DNA of 64,000 bases from Stramonita haemastoma (GCA_030674155.1 CM060342.1:21757377-21821376), one strand, 5' to 3'. Shown: positions 26,131 through 37,138, counted from the first letter of the stretch. A program made the numbers and translations. The notes: generated from the sequence alone by a model not told the origin.

Positions 26131-26222
<92 letters not shown>
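26105..26222. repeat. Compound (CATA)n-(CA)n-(CAGA)n microsatellite
   Basis: CATA units pass into CA and then CAGA repeats. Confidence 0.95.
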
Positions 26223-26223
<1 letters not shown>

Positions 26224-26335
26224 CGTATTCCCGAAGTCGGAATGCGGCCACCTTTATGGTGGGCATAAACGATCGCCTTTGCAAAAACCTCACTATATTT
26301 GGTGAACCTCAGAGTTCTGTGAGCTGAGGAACAAA
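26224..26335 (+). repeat. Family C repeat
   Basis: The phrase 'gaagtcggaatgcggccacc', then 'tttatggtgggcataaacg', then 'ggtgaacctcagag' and 'gagctgagg' is shared with 28597-28705, 48862-48960 and 49636-49990. It is a short dispersed repeat of about 100 bp that I cannot name. Confidence 0.65.
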
Positions 26336-26389
26336 ACAAAAAATAGATGTGATAAATATGATTCATTTTTGTCTTAGCAGAGGGATTAG

Positions 26390-27085
<696 letters not shown>

Positions 27086-27153
27086 AGACAGACAGAGACA
27101 AAATATACCAAGTGTATCAAGAGTCTACAACATATGATAAACATCACGCTTAC

Positions 27154-27266
27154 ATTCAGTTGATGGTTGAAGTCCTGCTTTTCTTTGCAGTCCCTCAGAA
27201 AAGAACAGCTCAGTCTCTGCAGTGACTTACGCTCAGGTCCTCCAAGTCGCCGTATAGCTTCTTGCA
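27154..27266 (-). CDS. Candidate exon of a possible minus-strand gene (unknown product)
   Basis: On the minus strand a 113-base open segment starts after a C-run acceptor (CCCAG) and ends at a consensus-like donor (GTAAGC). It reads QEAIRRLGGPERKSLQRL followed by SCSFLRDCKEKQDFNHQLN, a composition unlike the surrounding simple repeats. It would start with two bases of a split codon and end in phase 0. A competing reading is a shorter exon ending at GTAAGT within the same segment. The plus strand also has a pyrimidine-rich acceptor-like stretch ending near 27191. No homology is recognised. Confidence 0.3.
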
Positions 27267-27989
27267 CTGGGGGGGGGTGGGTCAGCAATACTTTTCGAGT
27301 GTGAGTGGGAGGTTGGAGCAGCAGGAGAGAAGCGTGTTGTGCGGAGTGTGTGTGGTGTGGAGGCGGGGGGGGATAGCGGTGGTGGTGGTGGTGGGGAGGG
27401 GGGGGGAGTAGCGGTGGTGGTGTAGCGGTGGTCGGTGTGGTGGGGGTGGGGAGGCGGGGGGGGGGGTAGCGGTGGTGGGTGGTGGTGGGGAGGCGGGGGG
27501 GGGATAGCGGTGGTGGTGGGTGGTGGGGAGGCGGGGGTGGGGGATAGCGGTGGTGGTGGTGGTGGGGAGGCGGGGGGGGGGGTAGCGGTGGTGGTAGCGG
27601 GGTGGTGGTGGTGGGGGAGGCGGGGGGGGGGGGGGGGGATAGCGGTGGTGGTGGTGGTGGGGAGGCGGGGGGGGGTGGATAGCGGGTGGTGGTAGCGTGG
27701 TGGTGGTGTGGGGGAGGCGGGGGGGGATAGCGGTGGTGGTGGTGTGGTGGGGATGCGGGGGGGATAGCGGTGGTGGTGGTGGGGGGGGCGGGGGGGGGGG
27801 GATAGCGGTGGGTGGGTGGTGGTGGTGGAGGCGGGGGGGGGGATAGCGGGTGGTGGTGGGGGGGGGGGGGGGATAGCGGTGGTGGGTGGTGGTAGGGTGG
27901 TGGTGGTGTGTGGGGTGGCGGGGGGGGGGATAGCGGTGGTGGTGGTAGCGGTGGTGGTGGTACCACTGGTGGTGGTGGTGGTCTGCTGT
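27267..27989 (+). repeat. Extreme G-rich minisatellite
   Basis: Tandem units of roughly 35-50 bp read (GGT)n GGGGAGGCGGGGGGG GATAGC. Over about 720 bp the plus strand contains dozens of G-runs of 3-13. Pro/His/Thr-rich frames on the minus strand are repeat by-products. If the flanking candidate exons are real, this array fills an intron. Confidence 0.93.
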
Positions 27990-28021
27990 TTCGTCAGCCG
28001 TCTTGATGACACAAGGCTCCT
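27990..28021 (-). CDS. Candidate exon start of the possible minus-strand gene
   Basis: A strong minus-strand acceptor (TTTTTCCTTCACAG) precedes an open segment that in phase 0 reads RSLVSSRRLTKQQ, before the sequence enters the G-rich minisatellite. No GT donor is evident at the minisatellite edge, so the exon end cannot be placed. In another phase it reads EPCVIKTADETA. Confidence 0.25.
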
Positions 28022-28375
28022 CTGTGAAGGAAAAAGTTAAAATTAATATTCTAGCAAGGATTAGCTAGGCGCATGCTGCCCCCAGAAAGAGCAAAAAAGC
28101 GTGAAAACTTTGCTATTTTACATTAAGGCAACATGAACACATTGATTCCGTTTTACTGCTTTTGCTATAAGAATCATTGGATACAAAATCCTCTAATTCC
28201 TCATGTGTATGTGCGTGTATGCGAATATGTCTGTTTCGTTTCTATACTTTTCGAATCTTCATGTGTTAAACCAAAATATCATGCTATTCTCTTTATTACA
28301 ATTGTGTTCGAAGTATTCCTATGTTCTCTAAATAAGTCATTTCCCTCCTCATACCATAATTCTTATATGAAACAA

Positions 28376-28460
28376 ATTGGGGGCACGGGATGGATTAGCC
28401 TAGTGGTTAGAACGTTGAGCTTGTGATCTGATAGCCTGAGATCATACCACCACCCAGGTG
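28376..28460 (+). mobile_element. tRNA-like SINE head
   Basis: The segment has an A-box-like phrase 'ttagcctagtggttagaacg' and a weak B-box-like stretch 'gagatcataccac' in the spacing of a tRNA-derived SINE. No functional tRNA fold is expected from the degenerate B box. Confidence 0.5.
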
Positions 28461-28589
28461 CCTGTCAAGATTTTTTTTCCTCTTATCAGTAGTAGGACCC
28501 CTCCCCCTCCTCCCCCTTTTTTTTTTTTTTGGCAAAGGTGTTACATGGTGTTCGTATGTAGAATATTTCACTGAAGCACACAGGTGTGT

Positions 28590-28705
28590 TTAGACACCCA
28601 TCGGCGAAGTCGGAATGTGGCTAACTTTAATGGTGTGTAAAAATGGTCGCATATGCCAGAATCTCACCATTGGTGAACCTCAGAGCTCTAGCTGAGGAGT
28701 GACTT
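28590..28705 (+). repeat. Family C repeat
   Basis: Shares 'gaagtcggaatgtggctaac', 'tttaatggtg', 'ggtcgcatatgcc' and 'ggtgaacctcagagctc' with the other family C copies. A C-run follows near 28715. Confidence 0.7.
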
Positions 28706-28857
28706 CACCCCATCTCCCCCCCCCCCCCCCCCCCGAAAAAATCCCAAACAGGCGCGTACGTGCACGCACACACACGCGCGCGCGTGCATGCACAAGATAA
28801 GTGCAGGATGAAAAAGTTGTGTAAACTTTATCTTTAACCCTCCATAAAGATCATCAT

Positions 28858-29158
28858 TTAAGGGGGCGGAATAACCAAGTGGTCAGAGCGCTGGCTTTCC
28901 CCCAGCCAATGTTAAGCAGCGTCGAGCCTGGTTGCCAATGACCGTGTGACCGTTTGCCCGCCTTAGCTTCAGTACAGTTCCCCCCAGTTCACCCAGCTGT
29001 TAATGGGTTCCTGCCCTCTTTAGGGTTCGGGAAGGTAAAGCAGCGAGGGAGAGGAGATGGGCGCCGCTGCCCTCAACATGCTGGCCCCTGGAGAAGCTGA
29101 GGTCTCCGACGCCTCGCTCCCCTACGACCACATAGGTTATGGGACACCTTTACCTTAA
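28858..29158 (+). mobile_element. SINE-B, near full-length copy
   Basis: The head resembles a tRNA: an A-box-like 'gaataaccaagtggtcagag' and a B-box-like 'gtcgagcctgg'. The body includes 'gggttcgggaaggtaaagc', 'gaggagatgggcg', 'ctcaacatgctggcc' and 'cctacgaccac'. The tail is 'acctttacctt'. A 5'-truncated second copy at 37915-38095 shares the body and the same tail. The two copies define a tRNA-derived SINE of about 300 bp. Confidence 0.75.
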
Positions 29159-29291
29159 AGATCATTTTGACTTGACTTGACACACAACCCCTATTCCTCC
29201 CCCTCCCTCCAAAAAACTACCAAAAACAAGTAAGTAGCTAGACTAAAAACAACAACAACACAATACTACATAAAACAATCATCAGTTTTAC

Positions 29292-29342
29292 CTGTAGCCT
29301 CAGGTCAAAACTGTCCAAAATGGCGCCGCCCCGCAAAGACAT
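29292..29342 (-). CDS. Candidate first coding exon of the possible minus-strand gene
   Basis: A minus-strand ATG opens a 17-codon segment, MSLRGGAILDSFDLRLQ, ending exactly at CAG|GTAAAA, a plausible donor in phase 0. Codons are mostly G/C-ended, as in the SHPK exons. The next downstream acceptor on this strand is at 28021. No family is recognised and the support is only splice-site and composition evidence. Confidence 0.3.
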
Positions 29343-29559
29343 GGTATTTTAAAATTATTGGGCCTGCAGAGACACGAAGCGGTGTTAGCCCTGGTCGGAT
29401 GAAGAGTGAAGTGAAGTGTAGTGAAGTGAGGTGCCTGCAACACGCTCACTGCTCATCTCCTGACCCGTATGTGTGGGTGAACACAGTATAGTTCAGTTTC
29501 ACGTGCATCATGGAACGAAGCGTCTTGTACTGACAGCGATAGGATGACTTGTTGAGCAC

Positions 29560-29700
29560 TATGTATTTATTTATTTATTTATTTATTCTTTTATATCGAG
29601 GATAATGGAATGAGCACTCGTGTGCTTTTTTTTTACATTCTGTCCCCGTGTGTATGCAGTTTTTGTAAATCTTGTCATTTGTTCCCATCTTTACTACACT
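29560..29700 (-). mobile_element. SINE-A tail fragment
   Basis: Contains 'ttcttttatatcgaggataa', 'tggaatgagcactcgtgtgc' and 'ccccgtgtgtatgcag' in the minus-oriented SINE-A order, preceded by a TTTA-repeat tail. Confidence 0.7.
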
Positions 29701-29802
29701 TAAAGAGTTCACTGCTGTTGCTTCCTTCCTTGCCTGTGTGTTTCTGATTATTCTTTTTTATTTATTTATTATTTGATTTCAAGTAAACAGAATAAAGCAC
29801 CG

Positions 29803-30014
29803 ATTTGAGTCCCGTCCTACCCGGACTTTTGCACAGTAATAGAGCCCACGGCACTAGCAGAGTCCTCTATTGTATGCATACACACTTTTCTAGCATGTTT
29901 GACATGCATGTGGTTGGTCTGGTGGCGAAACCATATCCCCTGAGAAGAGAGCTAGCCTGGCTTAAATATAGTAATTCTTTTGGAACAAAAGCTGGTACAG
30001 TGTATGCAACAATA

Positions 30015-30045
<31 letters not shown>

Positions 30046-30069
30046 GTCATCGTCATCGTCATCATCATC

Positions 30070-30101
<32 letters not shown>

Positions 30102-30845
30102 CAGTATAATGTACAATATGATGTACCAAAGCACAGTGCAGGGCTGCTGCAATATGCACACTGAGAAAATCACGCACATACAAACACCAGCGCGCACATG
30201 CATGCGCGCACCTACACCCCCAAGGATAAGAGGCATTTTGAGAAGATGTGACATGGTGCCAGCTTTAGTCCCGTCCTACTCTGAATTTTGCGCAGAAACA
30301 GCCCATGACACCACAAGAGGGCTATGCTCTATACATACACACTTTGCTAGCGTCTTTCATATGGGTGGTGCCATTCTTGTGGTGACACCACAGCCCCAAA
30401 ATGTTAGCCTAGCTTAGATATAGCAAGTCTGATGGAACAAAAGCTGGCACAGTGTACGTAACAATACATAGTATTACACATAATGATAATATACAATATG
30501 ATGCACCACATCACAATGCAGGGCGGCTGCATTATGCATGCACACGCACACACACAGCGCGCGCGCACACACACACAGACAGACACACACACACCAGGAC
30601 ACATACACACCCACAAGAATAAAGAGCATATTGAGAAAATATGACATAGCCCTTTTATAGTCCCTTTCCTACCACAACTTTTGCACAGTAAAAGAGCCCA
30701 AGGCACCAAACAGAGTCATGTACTGCATGCATACACAATTTTCTCGAATCTTTTATATGAGTGAGCCCGTAATTGCGTCGATACCACAGCCACGAAAAAG
30801 ACAGCTTGATTAGAATAATTATAACAAGTTTGTGGGAAGAAGGCT
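29803..30845 (-). repeat. Dispersed element A, head-to-tail units on the minus strand
   Basis: Three successive units begin near 29803, 30245 and 30640. Each has 'agtcccgtcctac', 'cttttgcacag' or 'ttttgcgcag', 'tatgcatacacacttt', 'gtggcgaaacca'/'gtggtgacacca', 'aaaagctgg', 'acaatatgatg' and a CA/CG-rich stretch before 'aagaataa'. The third unit is truncated. The first unit carries an expanded trinucleotide array. Minus orientation is set by comparison with 31206-32620. Confidence 0.75.
29998..30103. repeat. (ATC)n trinucleotide array inside element A
   Basis: About 105 bp of ATC/CAT with GTC variants. Other element A units have only 'ataatgataat' at this place, so the array expanded within this one copy. 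Poly-His, poly-Ile and poly-Asp frames are by-products. Confidence 0.9.
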
Positions 30846-30869
30846 TGCAATTTATTTATTTAGGCCTAT

Positions 30870-31205
30870 TTATTTATTTATTTATTTATTTATTTATTAT
30901 CGAGGAATAATGGAATAAGCACTCATGTGCTTTTTTTTATTTTTTTTTTTTACATCGAGTCCCCGTGTGTATGCAGTTCTGTAAATGTCATCTGTTCCCA
31001 CTGGCACACATTGGCCTACTCTTACGAAAAGCGGAACAACAGGATTTAACATGTGTGCAAGATGTTCTGCGTGCGTTCGCACACGGGGCCTCAGTTCATA
31101 GTCTCACCCGAAGGACTTAGGGAGAGTGGAGTCGGCACTGATGTTAACTCCAGGAGAAAAATGTCCTCGACCAGGGATCGAACCCGGGTCGTCAATATCT
31201 AGGGC
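30870..31205 (-). mobile_element. SINE-A, near full-length copy
   Basis: On the minus strand it runs from a B-box-like 'ggttcgatccctgg' through the body ('gactccactctccc', 'gtccttcgggtgagac', 'gaggccccgtgtgcg', 'aatcctgttgttcc', 'ggccaatgtgtgcc') to a tail in TTTA repeats on the left. The A box lies beyond the recognisable end, so the head is partly lost. It separates the two opposite clusters of element A. Confidence 0.75.
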
Positions 31206-31406
31206 CTATATCAAAGCCAGGCTGCCCTCTTCGGGGCTGTGGTGTCCCCACAAGAATGGTGCTGCCCCTATCGAAGCTGCTAGTAAATTGAGTGTGCATA
31301 CAGAACTCTCATGGTGTCTTGGGATCTGTTACCGCTCAAAAGATGGGATAGGGTGAGGTTCAAACCAGTTCTTTGTCACATCTTCTATCTCGATATGCCC
31401 TTATCC

Positions 31407-31408
<2 letters not shown>

Positions 31409-31485
<77 letters not shown>

Positions 31486-31559
31486 TGGTGTGTGCGCGCG
31501 CGCGCGCGCGTGTGTGTATGTGTGTATGTGTGTGTATGCGCGTGTGCGTGCGTGCGTGC

Positions 31560-31596
<37 letters not shown>
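31409..31596. repeat. (TG)n-(CG)n-(TGCG)n microsatellite in element A
   Basis: TG repeats, a CG-only stretch (31495-31510) and TGCG units form the variable core of this element A unit. Confidence 0.93.
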
Positions 31597-31598
<2 letters not shown>

Positions 31599-31890
31599 GT
31601 GAGTGTGGCCACGGCCCTGCACTATGCTGTGGTGCATCATATCTTATATCATAATTAATATTATGTGTGATACTGTGTATTGTTGCGTACACTGTACCAG
31701 CTTTCATTCCGACAAGACTTACTATATTCAAGCCAGGCTGGCCTTTTTGGGGGCTGTGGTATCGCCACAAGAACGGCGCCACTAATATCAAAGATGTCAG
31801 TAAAGTGTGTTTGCATAAAGTTGAGCTGTCACCTGGTGGACGGGACGCAAACCAGCACTTTGTTACATCTTCTCCATATTGGCCTTATTC

Positions 31891-31891
<1 letters not shown>

Positions 31892-31981
<90 letters not shown>

Positions 31982-32026
31982 GTGTGTGTGCGTGTGTGTG
32001 TGTGTGTGGCGTGTGTGTGTGTGCGC

Positions 32027-32057
<31 letters not shown>

Positions 32058-32094
32058 TGTGGTGTGTGTTGTGTGTGTGTGCGCGCGCGCGTGC
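31892..32094. repeat. (TG)n-(CG)n microsatellite in element A
   Basis: About 90 bp of pure TG is followed by interrupted TG and two CG-only stretches. It sits at the same place in the unit as the array at 31409-31596. Confidence 0.93.
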
Positions 32095-32625
32095 CCATGG
32101 TCGTGTTTGTGTGTGCCTTTTATTGTGTGTGTGCGCGTATGGCAACTACCCTGCGCTATGCTGTGGTGCATCATATTGTATAATTATCATTAATATTATG
32201 TGTAATAAGCCTATATTGTGTATTGTTGCGTACACTGTAGGCCTACCAGCTTTCGTTCTGGCAAGGCTTGCTAATTTTCGGGGCTGTGTTGTCGCCACAA
32301 GAACAGCGCCACCCATATGGAAAATTGTGTAAAGTGTGTATGCATATTACAGTAGAGCACTGTCATCCTGGGGTCTTAAAGGCTAGGCCTACTGTGCAAA
32401 AGTCCGGGTTGGACGGAACTCAAATCGTCACGTAGGCCTAGTCACATCTTCTCCATAATGGGCCTTATTCTTGGGGGGGGGGGGGGGGGGGGGGTGTATG
32501 CACACGCGTATGCGTGCGCGCGCTCCTTGTTTGTGTGTGCGTTGCTATGTGAGTGTGCGTGTGGCTACGACACTACACTGTGATGAAGTGCATCATATTG
32601 TATATTATAATTAAAAGAGGTTAGA

Positions 32626-33639
32626 CCTACAGACCTTCACCTTTAGCAGTGCATGACAGCATCTGACCTTGACCTTTTAAATTGACGGCATGTTGTGTTT
32701 TGGTTTTCAAGCTAAAGCAGACGTAGTAGGCCCTTGTGCGTTCAAAGTTTGATCATACACACAAGTGTCAGGCATCGCCACAGAAAGACAGGTGTCTGCT
32801 TTATGAAGCGATCAACAAATTGTGTGCAACTGCTTCAATGAGTTCTTAGGCAGTGATCCGTCAGACGCCACGCAACATAGGCTAGGCCTAGTACACGACA
32901 CAGTAGCCTACTCGCCTTATTGTGTGGGAAGGTAGGCTATTGTATTATCTCAGCACTCGATGTCGGTCCTAGCCTATTCATTTAATTAAGACCAGTATTA
33001 ACACGCTGATTGCACTCTGGGTGTATTTGAACCATCCATCGACCAGGCATAGATAGCCAACTGTTTTTTGCATGATGTTGTTTTCGGTTTTGTGCGCGTT
33101 CGAACCACAGTTAAAAATAGCCTAAACATTGTATACTACCATTAGGTTAATTCGTATTACTTATAGCTTCTTCCGAATGACTCGAAAAGTAAAACCGAAC
33201 TGCTTGTTCTTCGTTTTTTTAAGTCTGAATACAACAATCAGCAGCTATAATATACAAGTCTTGTGAAACAAACATTGGGAACCCTGCAGAATCCCTTAAT
33301 CTTCTTTTTTCTTTTTTTTCACCATTGCGTAATGTAATGTTGGATTGGAAACCAGACTAACAGGATTCTTTCATGAATCGGCGGATGACGTGTTAATTAG
33401 GGATCAGCTCAAAACAGCGCCAGCCTAACTCAGTGTGGCCTGACATGTATTCCTTGCTTCCCAAAGAGATCTAACTTTGTGGAAGTACAGTAAAAGCATG
33501 CCTGTTTGTCAGTACTTCTGTATCACTCACTATCATACTCAAAATCCACCCAGATTTGTTTCTCACAATTTTTTCCTCCTCATTCTCCCCCTTTCTCTCT
33601 CTCTCCCTAACTGCCCCTCCCCCTCCCCAGTGTGCATGC

Positions 33640-33717
<78 letters not shown>

Positions 33718-34370
33718 CACCTCTGGCTATACACTTCTGGCAATTTATTCATAACTAATATTGGCTAGGGGCCTAGCCTATTCAGTTATTTTTATTAATT
33801 AATTTCTGGTTTACAAGTTCTACTATTTCACTTGCCAAGGTGCTTTGGAAGGCAGTCAGTTAAACTTTTATGTTAGTTTAAAATTTATTAGTAATTTATG
33901 ATATGGGAAAGGATTGAGTGGTTTTGAACACAGACAAAATCTTTCATTAACCTATATATACTATTACTACTGAGCAATTTTAACTAAAGTACAAGTTTTC
34001 TCAATAGTGTTTATCAAGATCAGACATAGCATGAGCCAGGTTTAGTTAGTAGAACTGTAATTTAAACCATTACATCAACAATTGCTTCAGATTTGATTAA
34101 TATTATACTTCTAAATTATTTGAAGTGCTACTCAGGAGGACAGTATGCTATAGTGTTAATTATTATAGAGCCAATGCAGTATGCACATGTTGTTAAACAT
34201 GAATTTAGTAAAATCAAAGAACATCTGTTCATAGGTAAAAGTTGTAGAATTTAAATAAAAAAAGAAACATAACACAAATAAAGATGACAGTTTACACTTC
34301 TTCCTAGCATATTTCATTTAAAGTAAACTTTTCTATCTCTCTTTCCTCACCTAACCCAGCTGCTTACCAC
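32626..34370. other. Mostly unique spacer upstream of SHPK
   Basis: Apart from a (TG)n array at 33640-33711, no repeat family seen elsewhere in the window is present, and no open frame looks coding. The first coding exon of SHPK is preceded by an acceptor at 35479-35480, so a 5' non-coding exon and promoter should lie upstream, possibly here. I cannot place them. Confidence 0.4.
33640..33711. repeat. (TG)n microsatellite
   Basis: About 70 bp of uninterrupted TG. Confidence 0.97.
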
Positions 34371-34371
34371 A

Positions 34372-34500
34372 CACACACACAACATGCATGCACGCACGCA
34401 TGCACACATGCGCGCACATACACACACACATGCACACATACACGTGTGCACACATGTGCACAGACACATACCATTAAGGTAGCCGCATTCTGACTTCAAA
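34372..34500. repeat. CA/GCAT-rich stretch and family C fragment
   Basis: CA, GCACGCAT and ACACATGC words fill 34372-34465. The last part, 'accattaaggtagccgcatt' then 'ctgacttc', is the start of family C in inverse orientation. Confidence 0.6.
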
Positions 34501-34715
34501 GATAATGTTTAAACATGACAACAGCACGCATATATTACATGTGTTGTTTAGTGTTTCTTTGAAAATGTATTTTCTGTCATCTGTTCTTACTGGCAAGTAT
34601 GGGGACTTGGTTTATAAATACAGTCTTTAGATTAATTTGATATATCACAGTTATAACCTTTTTCTTTTTTCAAATAGAAACAGTTCTATCTATCTATTGA
34701 TCTATCTGTCACTTA

Positions 34716-34830
34716 GTCAGGCGACAGTGGGGACACCCCTGAAGACTTGACTACCAGTTCCCTCCATTCCTCTCTCTGTTCTGCCTTTCTCAGGGTTTTT
34801 GTTGAGTTCTAGGCCCGTCCATTTGCTAAT
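34716..34830 (-). pseudogene. LINE ORF2 C-terminal tail, outer part (minus strand)
   Basis: On the minus strand, after one frame break, the sequence reads KWTGLELN, then KTLRKAEQREEWRELVV and KSSGVSPLSPD followed by a stop. The phrase W-T-G-L, a run of charged residues, E-W-R-x-L-V and a short Ser/Pro tail is the usual end of a common metazoan LINE ORF2. GATA-type repeats on the left could be its 3' tail. The part that should precede it lies at 35280-35400, the two being separated by another LINE. Dead copy: frameshifted and truncated. Confidence 0.7.
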
Positions 34831-35279
34831 CCGCTCGTCGGCAGATACTTTGTCCCTAAGAACACCCAGATTCAACCTATCTACCGTTGGCCGCCGCTCT
34901 TTCTCTGTTTCCGGTCCATCGATGTGGAACAACCTTCCCTCTCTCCCTCCGACAAAAGCCTACTTATGACACTTTTAAATCCAACCTCAAGACACACTTA
35001 TTTCAAACCTAAGTTTTTCTCATTCCGCTTCCATCTCTTACCTGTCCCTGCCTTCAACATCCACCTGCCAAAGTGCATAACGTTTGTGGGTGTGTGTGCG
35101 TGCGCGCGCGTGCTGCGTGCGTGCGTGCGTGTGTGTGTGTGTGTGTGTGTACATTCAAATTTGTCAAAACTGTAAATAGTTGCTGATTGTGCGTCGTGTA
35201 GGTTGAATGCAAGCGCTTTGATTTGTTTTTGCAAGATATAGCGCCATACAAATTCCATGTATTATTATTATTATTATTA
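34826..35279 (+). mobile_element. 3' end of an L2/CR1-like LINE inserted into another LINE
   Basis: On the plus strand the sequence reads IRSSADTLSLRTPRFNLS, then GRRSFSVSGPSMWNNLP, and after a frame break TYDTFKSNLKTHLF. This is the characteristic C-terminal end of L2/CR1-group ORF2 proteins (R-S-F-S, G-P-x-x-W-N-x-L-P, F-K-x-x-L-K-T-x-L-F). A 3' UTR with a TG stretch follows, then 'gcgccatacaaatt' and a terminal ATT-repeat tail at 35263-35279, also typical of the group. It is 5' truncated. Confidence 0.75.
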
Positions 35280-35400
35280 ATGTTGTCCTCCCATCTCTTC
35301 CTTGGTCTGCATCTTTTTCTTCCTCCTTGGACAGTGCTTTGCAGTATTGTTTTTGCAAGTTCTTTAGATCTTGTGACATGCCGTACCATTTTACGCTTTC
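35280..35400 (-). pseudogene. LINE ORF2 C-terminal tail, inner part (minus strand)
   Basis: On the minus strand the sequence reads KMVRHVTRSKELAKTILQ, then a Gly/Arg/Lys-rich stretch (GGRKRCRPRKRW) ending EDNI at the insertion junction. The HVTR-x-LAKTILQ-GGRK-RPRKRWEDNI phrase normally runs straight into (K)EWTGLEL, which is found at 34830 on the far side of the L2/CR1-like insert. It lies about 80 bp upstream of the SHPK first coding exon, presumably in an intron or the promoter-proximal region. Confidence 0.72.
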
Positions 35401-35480
35401 TTTACGATTGATAGAAGAGTTTCATAGGGACAAATGGAAACAGTGCATATAAAATAAAGATGTAAATATTTTTGTTACAG

Positions 35481-35755
35481 AAGGCCATCACCCACAACTG
35501 CCAGCCGTTTATTAACACATCATGGATGTGGATCAGTTCATTCCTCCCTACACATTGGGCATCGACCTTGGCACGACCTCGGTCAAGGTCGCCATTCAGG
35601 ACGCCAGAGGGAGCTGTGTAGAGAACGTCACTGTGCCGTCATTGGCCTCCGTTCCCAGCAGCCTGGGGGAGGAGGGGGAGGAGCAGTGTCCCCTCACCAT
35701 CTGGGAAGCTCTGCAGGCCGGCCTTCGACAGCTAACCACAGACCACCAAGTCAAG
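35481..35755 (+). CDS. SHPK: SHPK exon 1 (coding from 35522)
   Basis: The acceptor TTTTTGTTACAG ends at 35480; 41 bases of 5' UTR precede ATG. The exon encodes the first ATP-binding motif (GIDLGTTSVK) and ends at CAAGTCAAG|GTGACG, phase 0. A TG array begins about 25 bases into the intron. Confidence 0.9.
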
Positions 35756-35856
35756 GTGACGGACTGGTCTGTCTGCTCTGTGTGTGTGTGTGTGGGGGGG
35801 GGGGGAGGGGTAGGGGGGGGGGTAGGGGGGGAGGTATTGGTATGTGTGTGTGTGTC

Positions 35857-35891
<35 letters not shown>

Positions 35892-35954
35892 GGCGTCGGT
35901 GTGTTTGTATGTGTGTGTGTGTGTGTATGCACATGCACACATGAGCGTGCGTGC

Positions 35955-36046
<92 letters not shown>

Positions 36047-36446
36047 CCTGTTGTGAAAGATAATCATGGAGGAAAACAAATACAGGTAAACAGTGAAAAC
36101 TTTCCCAGCCTGGAAGCTGTTTTCTACACACAAAAAAGTAGCCCTCCCCCCGACCCCCAATTTTGTAATTGATATTTCTGTGCAGCTCATAATTTGTACT
36201 TGATGTTACATTGGAATGATTTGGTATTATAGATTTTAAAGAAATATATATATCCTGTTGATGAATATGATGATCATTGATATGTATACATACATAATTT
36301 TTTTCCTACATTAAATGACAAGAAACCCCCTCACTTTTCAGCCCTCATCTCTCATCACATACCCCCCCCCCCCCCTCATCTAATATCACATTAAGTGAAC
36401 AGACATAAAATCAAAGACACACACACACACCACACCACACCACACA

Positions 36447-36526
<80 letters not shown>

Positions 36527-37107
36527 AAACCACATTCAAAATTTTTTTTTACCTACACAGGTACAAGCGATAGGAATCAGCGGTCAGATGCACGGACTCG
36601 TGCTCTGGCGAGGGACGAAATCCTGGCACCGCATAGACGACCAGACGCGACACATCGAACTGAAGAACCTGAGCCGTCTCTACACCTGGCAGGATCGACG
36701 CTGCTCTCAACAGTTCCTCTCCTCTCTGCCAAAGCCAAAGTCGAGTCTGCGCGTGGCGTCGGGCTACGGGTGTGTGACGTACCTGTGGCTGCTTCAGAAC
36801 GAGGCAGGGTATCTGGAGGAGAACCAGTTCAGCTGTGCGGGCACCATCATGGATTTCGTGGTGGCGGCCATTTGCGATCTGGAGCGACCTATCACCTCGG
36901 ATCAGTTGGCGGCCAGTTTGGGTTACTACGATGTGCAGTCGCGAACGTGGAATGTTGATATGTGAGAAGCGTTTGTGTGTTTTTTTTGGGTGGGGGAGGG
37001 GGGGGGTTGGGGTGGTAGGGGGAGGAGGAGGGAGGTGTTTGTTTTGGGTGGGGTTTTTGTGGGTTTTTTTTTTTTTTTACTTGTCAGTAGCTGAATGAGT
37101 GAAGGGG

Positions 37108-37138
<31 letters not shown>

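Larger units (their letters stand above)
31206..32625 (+). repeat. Dispersed element A, head-to-tail units on the plus strand
   Basis: A partial unit (31206-31400), two full units (about 31400-31890 and 31890-32470) and a truncated one follow each other. Each full unit has: 'ttattcttgtgtg' opening a TG/CG microsatellite; 'ctatgctgtggtgcatcat'; 'gttgcgtacactgta'; 'ccagctttc'; 'tcgccacaagaac'; 'gcgccac'; and 'cacatcttct' before the next TG array. The last unit carries a G-run (32475-32495) instead of TG. The Val/Cys-rich frames here come from the TG arrays. Confidence 0.78.

Noticed and set aside
31667..32332. 221-codon Val/Cys-rich plus-strand frame
   Set aside because: It runs through element A and its TG/CG array, and other phases of the same stretch are also open.
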